Shown one piece after another: positions 8,269-17,929 of a stretch of 64,000 bases of DNA. Numbering within the stretch: position 1 is the stretch's first letter; each line of letters begins with the position of its first letter. The notes below the pieces were generated by a model. It did no database searches and had not been told where the DNA came from. It saw only the letters and a program-made list of their open reading frames with translations. Location: contig CAJSYJ010000001.1 of NCBI GenBank assembly GCA_910574205.1, positions 963,888 through 1,027,887 on the forward strand. Direction: 5' to 3'. The DNA is from Bacteroidales bacterium. GTDB taxonomy: Bacteria; Bacteroidota; Bacteroidia; Bacteroidales; Rikenellaceae. Both the position numbers and the translations under genes were made by a program.

Positions 8269-9453
8269 ATGTATATTACCGAAATCAAACAGGGCATCCA
8301 TTACGTCGGCGTGAACGACCGAACCAAACACCGCTTCGAGGGGCTGTGGTCGCTGCCCTACGGCGTATCCTACAACTCGTATCTTGTAGTGGACGACAAG
8401 GTCGCACTGATCGATACGGTCGACGAGGCCTTCGCATCGCGATTCATGAGCAACATCGACGAGGTGTTGCAGGGGCGTGAGATCGACTATCTGGTAGTCA
8501 ACCACATGGAGGCCGACCACTCGGCCGCGATGGCCACGCTGCGCATGCGCTATCCCCGCATGCAGATCGTCGGCAACGCCAAGACGTTGCAGATGATCGA
8601 GGGCTTCTACGGCATTACCGACAATACGCTCTGCATCAAGGAGGGCGAGTCGCTGTCGCTTGGCGGCAGGACGTTGCAGTTCTATATGGCGCCTATGGTG
8701 CACTGGCCCGAGGTCATGGTTACCTACTGCCCCGAGCAGCGCGTGCTATTCTCGGCCGATGCTTTCGGTACGTTCGGCACGCTCGACGGCGGCATCCTCG
8801 ACACGCAGCTCGCGCTCGACCATTTCTGGGACGAAATGGTGCGCTACTACGCCTGCATCGTAGGCAAGTACGGCAAACCCGTGCAGGCCGCATTGAAGAA
8901 GCTGGGCGGGCTCGACATCGAGATGATCTGCTCGACGCACGGTCCGGTCTGGACGCGCGATATCGCCAAGGTAATCGGTATATACGACCGTCTGAGCCGA
9001 TATCAGGCCGAGCCGGGCGTCGTCATTGCATACGGCTCCATGTACGGCAACACAGAGCAGATGGCCGAGCGCATAGCCCGCACGCTGGCCGCATGCGGTG
9101 TCAGCCGCATACGCCTGCACAATCTCTCGTCTGCCGATATGTCGGCCGTGCTCAGAGACATATTCGATTACGACACGCTGATCGTAGGCTCGCCGACCTA
9201 TAACGGAGAGTTGTTCCCCGAGGTCGAATCGCTGCTCTCGAAGATCGTCGCGCGCGGCATCCCTCAGCGCCGCTTCGCGGCATTCGGCTCGTTCTGCTGG
9301 GCAGGTGCCGCCGTCAAGCGCATCGTCGACACGGCCGAGCGTCTGGGCTGGACCGTGCTCTGTCCGGCTGTCGAGATGAAGCAGGGCTACTCGCCCTCTG
9401 TCGAGCAGCAGTGCGACGAGCTTGCACGCAGTGTGGCAGCAGATATGCAATAA
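8269..9453 (+). CDS. Flavodiiron protein (class A FDP)
   Basis: A 394-residue cytoplasmic enzyme reducing O2 to water and/or NO to N2O. The N-terminal metallo-beta-lactamase-like domain (about 1-250) carries the diiron ligands in NHMEADHS (H-x-E-x-D-H), further His in APMVHWPEV, Asp in FSADAFG, and His in CSTHGPVW. The flavodoxin domain (about 255-394) opens with the FMN loop YGSMYGNTEQ. No rubredoxin domain is fused, so class A. It is the usual oxygen-detoxifying enzyme of strict anaerobes. The next gene begins 26 nt downstream and may be co-transcribed. Confidence 0.95.
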   Translation: MYITEIKQGIHYVGVNDRTKHRFEGLWSLPYGVSYNSYLVVDDKVALIDTVDEAFASRFMSNIDEVLQGREIDYLVVNHMEADHSAAMATLRMRYPRMQIVGNAKTLQMIEGFYGITDNTLCIKEGESLSLGGRTLQFYMAPMVHWPEVMVTYCPEQRVLFSADAFGTFGTLDGGILDTQLALDHFWDEMVRYYACIVGKYGKPVQAALKKLGGLDIEMICSTHGPVWTRDIAKVIGIYDRLSRYQAEPGVVIAYGSMYGNTEQMAERIARTLAACGVSRIRLHNLSSADMSAVLRDIFDYDTLIVGSPTYNGELFPEVESLLSKIVARGIPQRRFAAFGSFCWAGAAVKRIVDTAERLGWTVLCPAVEMKQGYSPSVEQQCDELARSVAADMQ

Positions 9454-9479
9454 TACGTAACCCGATAATATAAAACGAT

Positions 9480-10454
9480 ATGTCAACAAAAACCAATTTC
9501 GCCGGGTTGGAGCTTCGCAACCCGATAATCATAGGCAGCTGCGGACTTACCGCTCAGGCAGCATCCAACAAAGCGTTCGAGCAGGCCGGCGCAGGAGCCG
9601 TAGTGCTCAAATCGCTCTTCGAGGAGAATATCGCGCGTCAGACCGAGATGATGACCGACGAGTATGCCCACAGCGAGGCGTCGGACTATCTGCAAGGCTA
9701 CATGGGCGAGCACATCCTCTCGGAGTATCTCTCCCTGATCCGCGAGAGCAAGCGCCTCTGCACCATACCTATCATCGCCAGCCTGTCGTGCTACACCGAC
9801 AGCGAGCGCATGCGCTTCGCCGCCGAGATCGAGAAGGCCGGCGCCGACGCCTTGGAGCTCAACATGATGACCATACGCACGTCGAAGGATTACTGCGACG
9901 GCGAGCTTGAACAGTCGCATATCGACATCCTGCGCCATGTACGACAGACAGTGCGCATACCCGTCATAGTCAAGCTCGGCGCCAATATCTCCAATCCCGT
10001 GGCGCTCGCCGACCGCCTGCGCGCCAACGGCGCCGACGCAGTCGTATTGTTCAACAGACTCTATCCTACCGATATCGACATCGACAAAATGGAGTATACC
10101 ATGTCGCACCCCTTTACCACGGCGGCCGAGCTCTCCAACTCGCTGCGGTGGGCAGGGCTGGTCTCGGCCGCCGTGCCGCAGCTGCCCGTAGCGGTATCGG
10201 GCGGCGTACACGCATGGCAGGACGTCGTAAAGTCGATCCTGGCAGGCGCCTCGGCCGTCGAGGTCAGCAGCGTGATCTACGGCTGCGGCAAGGAGTGGAT
10301 AGCACCCGCCGTCGCCGCCCTCGAAAAGTGGCAGCAGGAGCACTCGTTCGACGCCCCGGCAGCCTACTGCGGCCGCATGAACGCCCGGCAGGAGTGCAGC
10401 GCCGAGCATCTGCTGCGCACGCAGTTCCTCAAATACATGGGAGCTATCAAATAA
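9480..10454 (+). CDS. Dihydroorotate dehydrogenase-like protein
   Basis: A 324-residue FMN-binding TIM barrel. LRNPIIIGSCGLT at the N-terminus, PVIVKLGANISN in the middle and AVSGGVHAWQDVVKSILAGASAVEV near the C-terminus are the FMN-phosphate-binding signatures of the PyrD family. Bacteroidales carry this paralogue in addition to true pyrD, and its substrate is not established. An active-site base like the Cys of class 1 PyrD is not obvious. It follows the flavodiiron gene closely. Confidence 0.85.
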   Translation: MSTKTNFAGLELRNPIIIGSCGLTAQAASNKAFEQAGAGAVVLKSLFEENIARQTEMMTDEYAHSEASDYLQGYMGEHILSEYLSLIRESKRLCTIPIIASLSCYTDSERMRFAAEIEKAGADALELNMMTIRTSKDYCDGELEQSHIDILRHVRQTVRIPVIVKLGANISNPVALADRLRANGADAVVLFNRLYPTDIDIDKMEYTMSHPFTTAAELSNSLRWAGLVSAAVPQLPVAVSGGVHAWQDVVKSILAGASAVEVSSVIYGCGKEWIAPAVAALEKWQQEHSFDAPAAYCGRMNARQECSAEHLLRTQFLKYMGAIK

Positions 10455-10582
10455 GGAGCACGCTCCGATCGGAATACCGGCTGAGCGCCTCCGCGACACG
10501 GCTTGCGGGGCGCCTGCCGGCATCCGGCAACAGTAACCGAACGTCTTAGCGGCCAACGCCCTAAGCATATACTTCGATACCG

Positions 10583-11449
10583 ATGAAAGGAATTGTTCTG
10601 GCCGGCGGCAGCGGCACGCGCCTATACCCTATTACCAAGGGCGTGAGCAAGCAGCTGCTGCCTGTATTCGACAAGCCGATGATCTACTACCCGATCTCGG
10701 TTCTTATGCTGGCCGGCATACGCGACATACTCATCATCTCCACTCCGCAGGACATGCCGTCGTTCAAGCGGCTGCTGGGCTCGGGAGAGCAGTTCGGCGT
10801 GCGGTTCGCCTATGCCGAGCAGCCCGCCCCCAACGGTCTGGCCGAAGCCTTCGTCATAGGCCGCGAGTTCGTCGCAGGCGATAGCGTCTGCCTGGTACTG
10901 GGCGACAACATATTCCACGGCGCCGGCCTCGACCGCCTGCTCGCCGCGGCCGTCGAGAGGGTCGTGCGGCGGGGGCGCGCCACGGTCTTCGGCTACCGCG
11001 TCGACCACCCCGAGCGCTACGGCGTGGCCGAGATCGACGCCGACGGCAACTGCCTTTCGATCGAGGAGAAACCCGCCCGCCCCAAGTCCGACTATGCCGT
11101 CACGGGGCTCTATTTCTATCCCGCCGACGTGGTGGATATAGCCGCCTCGATACGTCCCTCGGCACGCGGCGAATTGGAGATCACGGCCGTCAACGAGGAG
11201 TACCGCCGTCGCTCGGAGCTGCATGTCGAGCTGCTAGACCGCGGCTTCGCATGGCTCGACACGGGTACGCACGACTCGCTGGCCGAGGCATCGATCTTCG
11301 TCGAGGTCATCGAAAAGCGGCAGGGGCTTAAAATAGCCTGCCTCGAACAGATCGCCTATGAAGCGGGCTGGATCACGCGCGAGGCTCTGCGCCGCTCGGC
11401 CGACGAGATGCGAGGCAGCCAATACGGACAATATCTGCTGAAACTATGA
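10583..11449 (+). CDS. rfbA: Glucose-1-phosphate thymidylyltransferase
   Basis: A 288-residue enzyme making dTDP-glucose from dTTP and glucose-1-phosphate. The nucleotide-binding signature [20 protein letters not shown] starts at residue 6. [30 protein letters not shown] and [10 protein letters not shown] follow in the standard order. First gene of the dTDP-L-rhamnose operon. Its stop overlaps the rfbC start (ATGA at 11446-11449). Confidence 0.97.
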   Translation: MKGIVLAGGSGTRLYPITKGVSKQLLPVFDKPMIYYPISVLMLAGIRDILIISTPQDMPSFKRLLGSGEQFGVRFAYAEQPAPNGLAEAFVIGREFVAGDSVCLVLGDNIFHGAGLDRLLAAAVERVVRRGRATVFGYRVDHPERYGVAEIDADGNCLSIEEKPARPKSDYAVTGLYFYPADVVDIAASIRPSARGELEITAVNEEYRRRSELHVELLDRGFAWLDTGTHDSLAEASIFVEVIEKRQGLKIACLEQIAYEAGWITREALRRSADEMRGSQYGQYLLKL

Positions 11450-12024
11450 TCGGAATCATCCCGACCGGGCTGGCCGGAGTAATCATATTCGAGCCGAAGA
11501 TCTTCCGCGACGAGCGCGGCTGCTTCTTCGAGAGCTTCAACGCCGCCGACTTCGAGGCGGCCACGGGCATACGCACCCGCTTCGTGCAGGACAACGAGAG
11601 CGTATCGCGCTACGGCGTGGTGCGCGGTCTGCACTACCAGCGCGCACCCCACGCCCAGTCGAAGATCGTACGCGTCGTCAGCGGCCGCATCCTCGACATC
11701 GCGGTCGACCTAAGGCAGGGCTCGCCCACCTTCGGCCGTCATGTCGCCGTCGAGCTGTCGGCCGACAACCGGCGTCAGCTCTTCATCCCGCGCGGCTTCG
11801 CCCACGGCTTCGCCACGCTCAGCCCCCAGGCCGTCGTGCAGTACAAGTGCGACGCGCCATATACCCCCTCGGCGGAGGGCGGCGTAGCATGGAACGACCC
11901 GACGCTCGGCATCCGCTGGCCGCTGCCCGCCGAAGATATCGTCCTCTCGGCCAAGGATGCCGAGCGGCCAGCGCTCGACGACTGCGGCGAACTGTTCGAC
12001 TATCGGATAGACTATTATGCTTAA
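11446..12024 (+). CDS. rfbC: dTDP-4-dehydrorhamnose 3,5-epimerase
   Basis: A 192-residue cupin-fold epimerase. The motifs [20 protein letters not shown], with the catalytic His in GLHYQ, and [14 protein letters not shown] are characteristic; the later Tyr of [11 protein letters not shown] is the second catalytic residue. Overlaps rfbA by 4 nt and rfbD by 8 nt. Confidence 0.97.
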   Translation: MIGIIPTGLAGVIIFEPKIFRDERGCFFESFNAADFEAATGIRTRFVQDNESVSRYGVVRGLHYQRAPHAQSKIVRVVSGRILDIAVDLRQGSPTFGRHVAVELSADNRRQLFIPRGFAHGFATLSPQAVVQYKCDAPYTPSAEGGVAWNDPTLGIRWPLPAEDIVLSAKDAERPALDDCGELFDYRIDYYA

Positions 12025-12898
12025 AGTACTTATAACGGGTGCCGGCGGACAATTGGGGCAGGCTCTCGCCCGCTCGTCGCTCGCCGCCGCATGCGACTGC
12101 ACCTTCGTCGGCCGCAGCGACCTCGACATCGCCGACCCCGATGCCGTCGACCGCTACTTCGCCGGCCATGCGGTCGACGCCGTAATCAACTGCGCCGCCT
12201 ACACCGACGTCGAGCGCGCCGAGAGCGAACCCGACGCCGCGATGCGGATCAATGCCCGCGCAGTCGGCATCCTCGCCGGAGCAGCACACCGCGCCGGAGC
12301 GGGGCTGATACATATATCCACCGACTTCGTATTCGGCGGCGAGCGGCAGCGCTCGACGCCCTACACCGAGACCGATACGCCCGCACCGCTCAACGCATAC
12401 GGCCGCAGCAAGCTCGCCGGCGAGCGGGAGGCGATGCGCCACGGCAGCGCCGTCATCCTGCGCACCTCGTGGCTGTACTCGCCGTGGGGACGCAACTTCT
12501 TTCGCACCATTCTCGATCTGGCCGGCAGCAGCGAAATGCTGCGCGTCGTCGACGACCAGACCGGCACGCCGACATACGCACCCGATCTGGCCGAGACGAT
12601 AGCCGCCGCGGCAGACAGCCGCCTGTGGCAAACCGCTCCGGGCATCTACCACTACTCCGACGAGGGCGCCTGCACATGGTTCGACTTCGCCGCAAGGATC
12701 GTCGGCCGCACCGGCCCCGACACCTGCCGCATCGAGCCGTGCACGAGCGCACAACGCCCCACGGCCGCTCTGCGTCCGAGCTACTCCGTGCTCGACAAGA
12801 GCCTTATAAAGCGTGTCGCAGGCATCGGCATCCCCCGCTGGGAGGAGTCGCTCGACCGCTGTCTGGACTATATGGCACGACAAACCGAAACACCATAA
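12017..12898 (+). CDS. rfbD: dTDP-4-dehydrorhamnose reductase
   Basis: A 293-residue short-chain dehydrogenase. The NAD(P)-binding GAGGQLGQAL is at residues 7-16. The catalytic Tyr-Lys is in AYGRSKLAGE, and STDFVFGG is conserved. Third step of dTDP-rhamnose synthesis. Overlaps rfbC; rfbB follows after 5 nt. Confidence 0.96.
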   Translation: MLKVLITGAGGQLGQALARSSLAAACDCTFVGRSDLDIADPDAVDRYFAGHAVDAVINCAAYTDVERAESEPDAAMRINARAVGILAGAAHRAGAGLIHISTDFVFGGERQRSTPYTETDTPAPLNAYGRSKLAGEREAMRHGSAVILRTSWLYSPWGRNFFRTILDLAGSSEMLRVVDDQTGTPTYAPDLAETIAAAADSRLWQTAPGIYHYSDEGACTWFDFAARIVGRTGPDTCRIEPCTSAQRPTAALRPSYSVLDKSLIKRVAGIGIPRWEESLDRCLDYMARQTETP

Positions 12899-12903
12899 CC
12901 GAC

Positions 12904-13965
12904 ATGAACAAGCATAACATCCTCGTAACGGGCGGTGCCGGATTCATCGGAAGCCACCTCGTAAGACATCTGGTCGGCAAGTATCCCGACCGCACGACTG
13001 TCAACCTCGACAAGCTGACATACGCCGGCAACCCGGCCAATCTGCGCGATATAGAGTCGGCAGGCAACTACGTCTTCGTCAGGGGCGATATCTGCGATGC
13101 GGCACTTGTCGCCGACACCATTCGCCGCTACAATATAGGCGCTATCGTCAACCTCGCCGCCGAGACGCATGTCGACCGCTCGATAGACGACCCCTCGGTT
13201 TTCGCCCGCACCAACGTTCTGGGCACGCTCACGCTGTTGCAGGTCGCCCGCGACTGCTGGGGCGGCGAGGCTGCCGACAAACGCTTCTATCAGGTATCCA
13301 CCGACGAGGTCTACGGATCGCTGCCGCTCGGCGGCGGGGCTTTCAGCGAGAGCTCGCCCTACGCGCCGCACTCGCCCTACTCGGCCTCGAAAGCATCGGC
13401 CGACCACTTCGTCCGGTCATTCGGCGACACCTACTCGCTGCCGACGCTGATAAGCAACTGTTCAAACAACTACGGGTCATACCAGTTTCCCGAGAAGCTG
13501 ATACCGCTTATGGTAAACAATATCCGGCTCGACCGGCCGCTGCCCGTATACGGCAGCGGGCTCAACGTCCGCGACTGGCTGCATGTCGAAGATCATGTCG
13601 AGGCTATCGACCTGATACTCCACAACGGCCGCCCGGGCGAGACGTACTGCATAGGCGGCAGCAACGAACGCACCAACATCGATCTGGTCAGGCTGCTGGT
13701 CAGAACGACCGACCGCCTGCTTGGACGTTCAGAGGGCACGAGCGAGCGGCTTATAACCTTCGTGGGCGACCGCGCAGGCCACGACATGCGCTATGCGATC
13801 GACTCCTCGAAGCTGCGCCGCGAACTGGGCTGGCAGCCGCTCCGCACCTTCGAAGAGGGTATCGAGCAGACCGTCGCATGGTACCTCGAAAACATCGAGT
13901 GGCTCGACAGCGTTACCTCGGGCGACTACATGCACTATTACGACCGCATGTACTCCGGCCGCTGA
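12904..13965 (+). CDS. rfbB: dTDP-glucose 4,6-dehydratase
   Basis: A 353-residue extended SDR. GGAGFIGSHLVRHL binds NAD, NLAAETHVDRSI and STDEVYGSL are conserved, YSASKASADH carries the catalytic Tyr/Lys, and NCSNNYGSYQFPEKLIPL is diagnostic. I chose the ATG at 12904, where the Rossmann motif begins; a much longer frame upstream is only overlap with rfbD. It completes the operon rfbA-rfbC-rfbD-rfbB, which supplies dTDP-L-rhamnose for surface polysaccharide or O-antigen. Confidence 0.97.
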   Translation: MNKHNILVTGGAGFIGSHLVRHLVGKYPDRTTVNLDKLTYAGNPANLRDIESAGNYVFVRGDICDAALVADTIRRYNIGAIVNLAAETHVDRSIDDPSVFARTNVLGTLTLLQVARDCWGGEAADKRFYQVSTDEVYGSLPLGGGAFSESSPYAPHSPYSASKASADHFVRSFGDTYSLPTLISNCSNNYGSYQFPEKLIPLMVNNIRLDRPLPVYGSGLNVRDWLHVEDHVEAIDLILHNGRPGETYCIGGSNERTNIDLVRLLVRTTDRLLGRSEGTSERLITFVGDRAGHDMRYAIDSSKLRRELGWQPLRTFEEGIEQTVAWYLENIEWLDSVTSGDYMHYYDRMYSGR

Positions 13966-14114
13966 GTTGAGCCGCCCCGCCACGCACTCCCCGGCACAGC
14001 CGAACCGCCACCGCGCGGCGCTCTAAAAGAACAAACGCATACGGGCTTTATCCGATCGAACCGGCCGAAGCTCCCGACCTCCGTCAGCCCGCACCCCGCG
14101 CAGCACTCCCGATA

Positions 14115-14135
14115 GCCCCTCCTTTACGGAGGGGC
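14115..14135 (+). terminator. Probable terminator of the rfb operon
   Basis: A perfect 8-bp stem GCCCCTCC/GGAGGGGC with a 5-nt loop, followed by ATTATTATA. The U-tract is weak, so the call is moderate. Confidence 0.55.
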
Positions 14136-14260
14136 ATTATTATAAAGGGAAATGCTACTTCGAGCAACGACTTACAAACCTATCGTAACTACCGGCCGGC
14201 ACACTAATCTACGCACCGGATCGAATCCCGAAGCCCTACCCATGTAAAAGCTATTTTATT

Positions 14261-15045
14261 CGGGGTCCACCCGGAGCGCGCTTCGCGCGCGACAAAAGCC
14301 CCTCCCGAGGGAGGGGTTTGGGGTGGGGTCAGATCTGCAAAACGGCGTAAGCCGTAGCAACGACCGGCGGTCTTGCAAAACATTCGAGTGGCGCATACAC
14401 ACCCCTAAGTGCCACGAGTACCTCAACCTATCCACGCCCCCGAGCCCCAACCAAAACTACCGCAGAACATTTCGGGCTCCACCCGGAGCGCGCTTCGCGC
14501 GCGACAAAAGCCCCTCCCGAGGGAGGGGTTTGGGGTGGGGTCAGATCTGCAAAACGGCGTAAGCCGTAACAACGACCGGCGGTCTTGCAAAACATACGGG
14601 TAACGCATACACGCACCTAAGTACCGCGAGTAATTCAATCTATCCACGCCCCCGAGCCCCAACCAAAACTACCGCAGAACATTTCGGGTTCCACCCGGAG
14701 CGCGCTTCGCGCGCGACAAAAGCCCCTCCCGAGGGAGGGGTTTGGGGGGGGGCAGATCTGCAAAACGGCGTAAGCCGTAACAACGACCGGCGGTCTTGCA
14801 AAACATACGGGTAACGCATACACGCACCTAAGTACCGCGAGTAATTCAATCTATCCACGCCCCCGAGCCCCAACCAAAACTACCGCAGAACATTTCGGGT
14901 TCCACCCGGAGCGCGCTTCGCGCGCGACAAAAGCCCCTCCCGAGGGAGGGGTTTGGGGGGGGGCAGATCTGCAAAACGGCGTAAGCCGTAGCAACGACCG
15001 GCGGTCTTGCAAAGAATTCGGGTGGAGTATACACACTGCTAAGTA
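14261..15045. repeat. Tandem intergenic repeat cluster, about 4 units of 210-212 bp
   Basis: Four nearly identical units begin at 14261, 14473, 14685 and 14895. Each contains the palindrome CGCGCTTCGCGCGCG, the hairpin CCCCTCCCGAGGGAGGGG, a GGGGTTTGGGGTGGGG G-run and AACGGCGTAAGCCGT. Units 3 and 4 differ by a 2-bp contraction in the G-run. The fourth unit degenerates after about 15045. Reading frames across it are artefacts of repetition. The 63.0-63.9 kb cluster is related. Confidence 0.9.
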
Positions 15046-15123
15046 TTACAAGGTGCTCTCTTAACGACCGGCGGACTTGCAAAGCATTCGGGAGGGCTAT
15101 ACACGTCAGAAACCGCAAAACGG

Positions 15124-15615
15124 CTAATACGCCTCTATATACTCGTAACTATTTCCTACGGCCGCAAGATAACGTTCGAACTGCTCGCGCGCGATGACCA
15201 CCGTCGCACGGTTGTCGTTGGGATGAAAGCTCAATACGGGCTTAGCGGCCAGTGCACGATCCAGAAACAGATGCACGTGATTATGAGTGTCGTTTATCAA
15301 TCCGAACGGCGACACCGAGCCCGGCCTCAGACCGAGGTAACGCTCCATGCGCTCGGGCGATGCGAACGACAGACGCCCCTGCCCCAGCCGCCTTTCCAGA
15401 CTATGTATGTCGAGATCATGGTTGCAGTCCAGCGAAACGAGATAGTGGCGCGTACCCTTGTGATTTCTGAAAAACAGATTCTTGCAGTGCTGCGCTCCGT
15501 CGCCGTGACAATAACGCTGCGCCTCGGCCACCGTGTAGGCCTCGGGGTGTTCGTACCATGTATACTCGATGCCATGCGCGTCGAGATATTCGAATACAGT
15601 TTCGCGTCTGTTCAT
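15124..15615 (-). CDS. YbaK/ProXp-Ala-type prolyl-tRNA editing protein
   Basis: A 163-residue free-standing editing domain that hydrolyses misacylated tRNA (Ala-tRNAPro in the ProXp-ala/PrdX group). HPEAYTVAEAQRYCHGDGAQHCKNLFFRNHKG has the conserved lysine (CKNLFF). SVSPFGLINDTHNHVHLFLD and SFHPNDNRATVVI are the family signatures. I chose the start at 15615 (MNRRETVFEYL); upstream codons are Arg-rich and not conserved-looking. It lies alone between repeat-rich intergenic regions. Confidence 0.88.
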   Translation of the reverse strand: MNRRETVFEYLDAHGIEYTWYEHPEAYTVAEAQRYCHGDGAQHCKNLFFRNHKGTRHYLVSLDCNHDLDIHSLERRLGQGRLSFASPERMERYLGLRPGSVSPFGLINDTHNHVHLFLDRALAAKPVLSFHPNDNRATVVIAREQFERYLAAVGNSYEYIEAY

Positions 15616-15864
15616 AACAGCTGCAAATATACGTCTAAAACGCCTACGCCGCAACTCTGTCGACATGCTTTCTAACAGCACCGCGACACCGGCATCGGCT
15701 GCCTGCCGGGATGTTTTTTACGTTTTTCGTGAAATGTTCCGAAATTTTCAAGGCTGAAAATAGTTTTGGCATTGTCTTTGCGATTTATCCGTACAGCTGC
15801 GTTGGTAAACGAGACAACGTGGTTAGGTTTCTTCATTTATTTAAGTTTGGGTTAGTAGTTTTAC

Positions 15865-16243
15865 AGAATTTGTTTCTGGAAGGCGGGCGGCAATCGTGAG
15901 ATTCCCGCCCGTTTTTTTTATCATTCTGTAAAACCACTTTCTCCTTCGGCGCAGCGATAATGCTAACGGATGTCCTGACGGACACAGGCGGAAGAACCGC
16001 AGCACGCGCATGCGTGAACGTATCCGCGTGCGACGATTCTTCGCGCCCTCGCTGCGCGAGACGGTCGCGCATTATCCGTCCTGCTGTTGCCGGAGTTAGC
16101 AGTTTTATCATCATATTGAAAATAGTCTTGCCAAACCACCGGCCTGCTCAGCGCAGACAATGCCGCACAAAGGGAAGGGGTTGCGATAACAAGAATTTGT
16201 TTCTGGAAGGCGGGCGGCAATCGTGAGATTCCCGCCCGTTTTT
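15865..16243 (+). repeat. Duplicated terminator-like module
   Basis: Two copies of about 50 bp, at 15865-15916 and 16191-16242, are essentially identical. Each has AGAATTTGTTTCTGGAAGG, then a GGCGGGCGG...CCCGCCCG hairpin and a T7-T8 run. The first copy is enclosed by a further inverted repeat (GTTTTACAGAAT and its complement ATTCTGTAAAAC). No gene lies immediately upstream of either, so each may end a small RNA. Confidence 0.7.
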
Positions 16244-16381
16244 TTACACACGGATAGTATCACTCTTTTGATCTGCAAACAGAAGCATGACCGCCGGCTC
16301 TCGCATTGCGTAAAAATTTATCCGCTGACATACATTTCACACCCTATACGCTTCCGGCAGGGTACAAAACATGCTTATAAT

Positions 16382-16413
16382 TTTGGAAAAACGGAGTTAT
16401 ATGTTTATTTTTG
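16382..16413 (+). promoter_or_regulatory. Promoter of the membrane protein pair
   Basis: TTTG at 16382-16385, 20-bp spacer, TATTTTTG at 16406-16413, giving a leader of about 95 nt before the start at 16515. Confidence 0.6.
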
Positions 16414-16514
16414 CTGTCAATACGAGGTGCAGATTCCAAGAGGACGCCGCTGTGCGACACGATTTTCCGCATGAATACCGGTTTTATTCATTAAATATTT
16501 TAATATTTTAGCTT

Positions 16515-17030
16515 ATGGATTTCACTAAACTCAATCCCGATTTCAACGCTTTGGGGCGCCTCGACTATTCGAAGCCCGTTATCGACACCAAAAACACGAT
16601 CGCTCTGATAGCGCTCGTAGCCGCCGTGCTGTCGGTCGTCTTCGTATTTCTGCCGTGGTTCAGCGTGAAAGTATCAATGTTCGGCCAGAGCGAAAGCGCT
16701 TCGCGTCTGGGTATCACGACATGGTACGGCATCATCGGCCTTATCATGGCACTGACCGCCGTCGCAGGCGTACTCTACAAGCAGTATGCGCTCGCCTTCT
16801 GGGCAGCCGTCATCTGCGTCGTTCTCGGTTTTATAGGCTGGCTGTCGTATGCAAGCCTCACGATGGACGGCAGGACTGCGACGGCAGACGATATCAAACT
16901 CGCAGCCAACTTCGGCGCCGTTACCATAGGCCACTTAGGAGCCATACTGTTCTTCTTCTCGTCGGCGATAGCCGCCGTATGTTCGCTGCTTATGGCAACG
17001 GGCAGAAAGATCGACGTCAACCTTAGATAA
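16515..17030 (+). CDS. Four-helix integral membrane protein
   Basis: A 171-residue protein with four hydrophobic segments (about 28-49, 72-91, 94-112, 137-160). A short hydrophilic N-terminus comes first and an 18-residue loop lies between helices 3 and 4. No catalytic motif is visible. It is followed 8 nt later by a zinc-ribbon membrane protein, and both share a promoter, so they probably act together in the inner membrane. Function unknown. Confidence 0.75.
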   Translation: MDFTKLNPDFNALGRLDYSKPVIDTKNTIALIALVAAVLSVVFVFLPWFSVKVSMFGQSESASRLGITTWYGIIGLIMALTAVAGVLYKQYALAFWAAVICVVLGFIGWLSYASLTMDGRTATADDIKLAANFGAVTIGHLGAILFFFSSAIAAVCSLLMATGRKIDVNLR

Positions 17031-17038
17031 TCACGGAT

Positions 17039-17533
17039 ATGAAAAACTGCAAAGAGTGCGGCAACCAGATTGCCGACAACGCATCGTTCTGCCCGAATTG
17101 CGGAGCACCCGCCGAGGAAGCGCCGACACCGCAGCAGACTGCACCTCAGCCCGCCGCCGCACAGCCCATACGCATTCAGGCCAACGGCTGGACACTGGCC
17201 GGCACCGTAATGGCGGCACTGCTGCTGCTGGCAACCTTCATCGGTCTGGTATCGGACAGCGGAACATACTTCAACCGCCTCTACACGACGGCCGTCATGT
17301 GGCATCTGCCGCTCATCGCTATCGCCATGCTCGCCTACGGCATCGTATGCGACAAGCGCCAGGGATGTTCCTCAACGCTGGCATATTGCGGAATCGCGAT
17401 GCTCGTAGTCGCGTTCTTTATGAGCAACATCATGAAAAACGTGGTGGCCGATGCTGCCGACAATGCACAGAACATCGTCAAGATAGGCACCAACACTGCC
17501 AAATCGATGCGCAATTTCGATCTCGACTTTTAG
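17039..17533 (+). CDS. Zinc-ribbon membrane protein
   Basis: A 164-residue protein. The N-terminal zinc ribbon is MKNCKECGNQIADNASFCPNCGAP (two CxxC pairs at about 4-7 and 18-21). A Pro/Ala/Gln linker follows, then three hydrophobic segments (about 51-68, 84-100, 112-126) and an amphipathic C-terminus. This zinc_ribbon_2 plus membrane-helix architecture is common and functionally unassigned. It forms an operon with the upstream membrane protein and ends in an intrinsic terminator. Confidence 0.8.
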   Translation: MKNCKECGNQIADNASFCPNCGAPAEEAPTPQQTAPQPAAAQPIRIQANGWTLAGTVMAALLLLATFIGLVSDSGTYFNRLYTTAVMWHLPLIAIAMLAYGIVCDKRQGCSSTLAYCGIAMLVVAFFMSNIMKNVVADAADNAQNIVKIGTNTAKSMRNFDLDF

Positions 17534-17559
17534 CCCGCAGCGGCTTCGATACACGATGC

Positions 17560-17588
17560 AGGATGCCCCGTCGGAGCATCCTGTTTTT
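17560..17588 (+). terminator. Terminator of the zinc-ribbon operon
   Basis: Stem AGGATGC/GCATCCT with an 8-9 nt loop followed by GTTTTTG. Confidence 0.8.
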
Positions 17589-17829
17589 GCATATATGCCT
17601 TCCCCGGCATCTCCGCCGAACAAGAGATGTAAATCCGTCTTGCACAGAAGCATTCGTCGATTCGAAAAAAAGTTGAATTTTTGGCCTGAAATCTTTGCAG
17701 CCGATCGGAGAAAAGCATATATTTGTTTTCGGAAAACATACAACTAATATAAAATTAGTTGCTATCATTTTTAGAGTTGCGGCCGACCTGCCCGACACTT
17801 GCGGCAGGCGAACAGACGAGGATTGGAAA

Positions 17830-17920
17830 AGAAAGCGCGACACCGAACTTGTCTGTATTATGCCGCTACGAAAAGTCCTCGGCTGATTCATAATACGTCC
17901 TGTAAGGCGTCGCGCTTTCT
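17830..17920. repeat. Inverted-repeat element with a related copy at 29.64 kb
   Basis: 12-bp perfect arms AGAAAGCGCGAC (17830-17841) and their complement (17909-17920) enclose about 67 bp. Inside is GTCCTCGGCTGATTC (17875-17889), whose exact 15-bp complement occurs at 29667-29681 next to another AAAGCGCGAC. Nature unknown. Confidence 0.55.
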
Positions 17921-17929
17921 GCATATAAA

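Noticed and set aside
14323..14603. Short frames reading PTPNPSLGRGF-like peptides across the repeats
   Set aside because: They recur once per repeat unit on the palindromes and G-runs; a known annotation artefact of such intergenic repeats.
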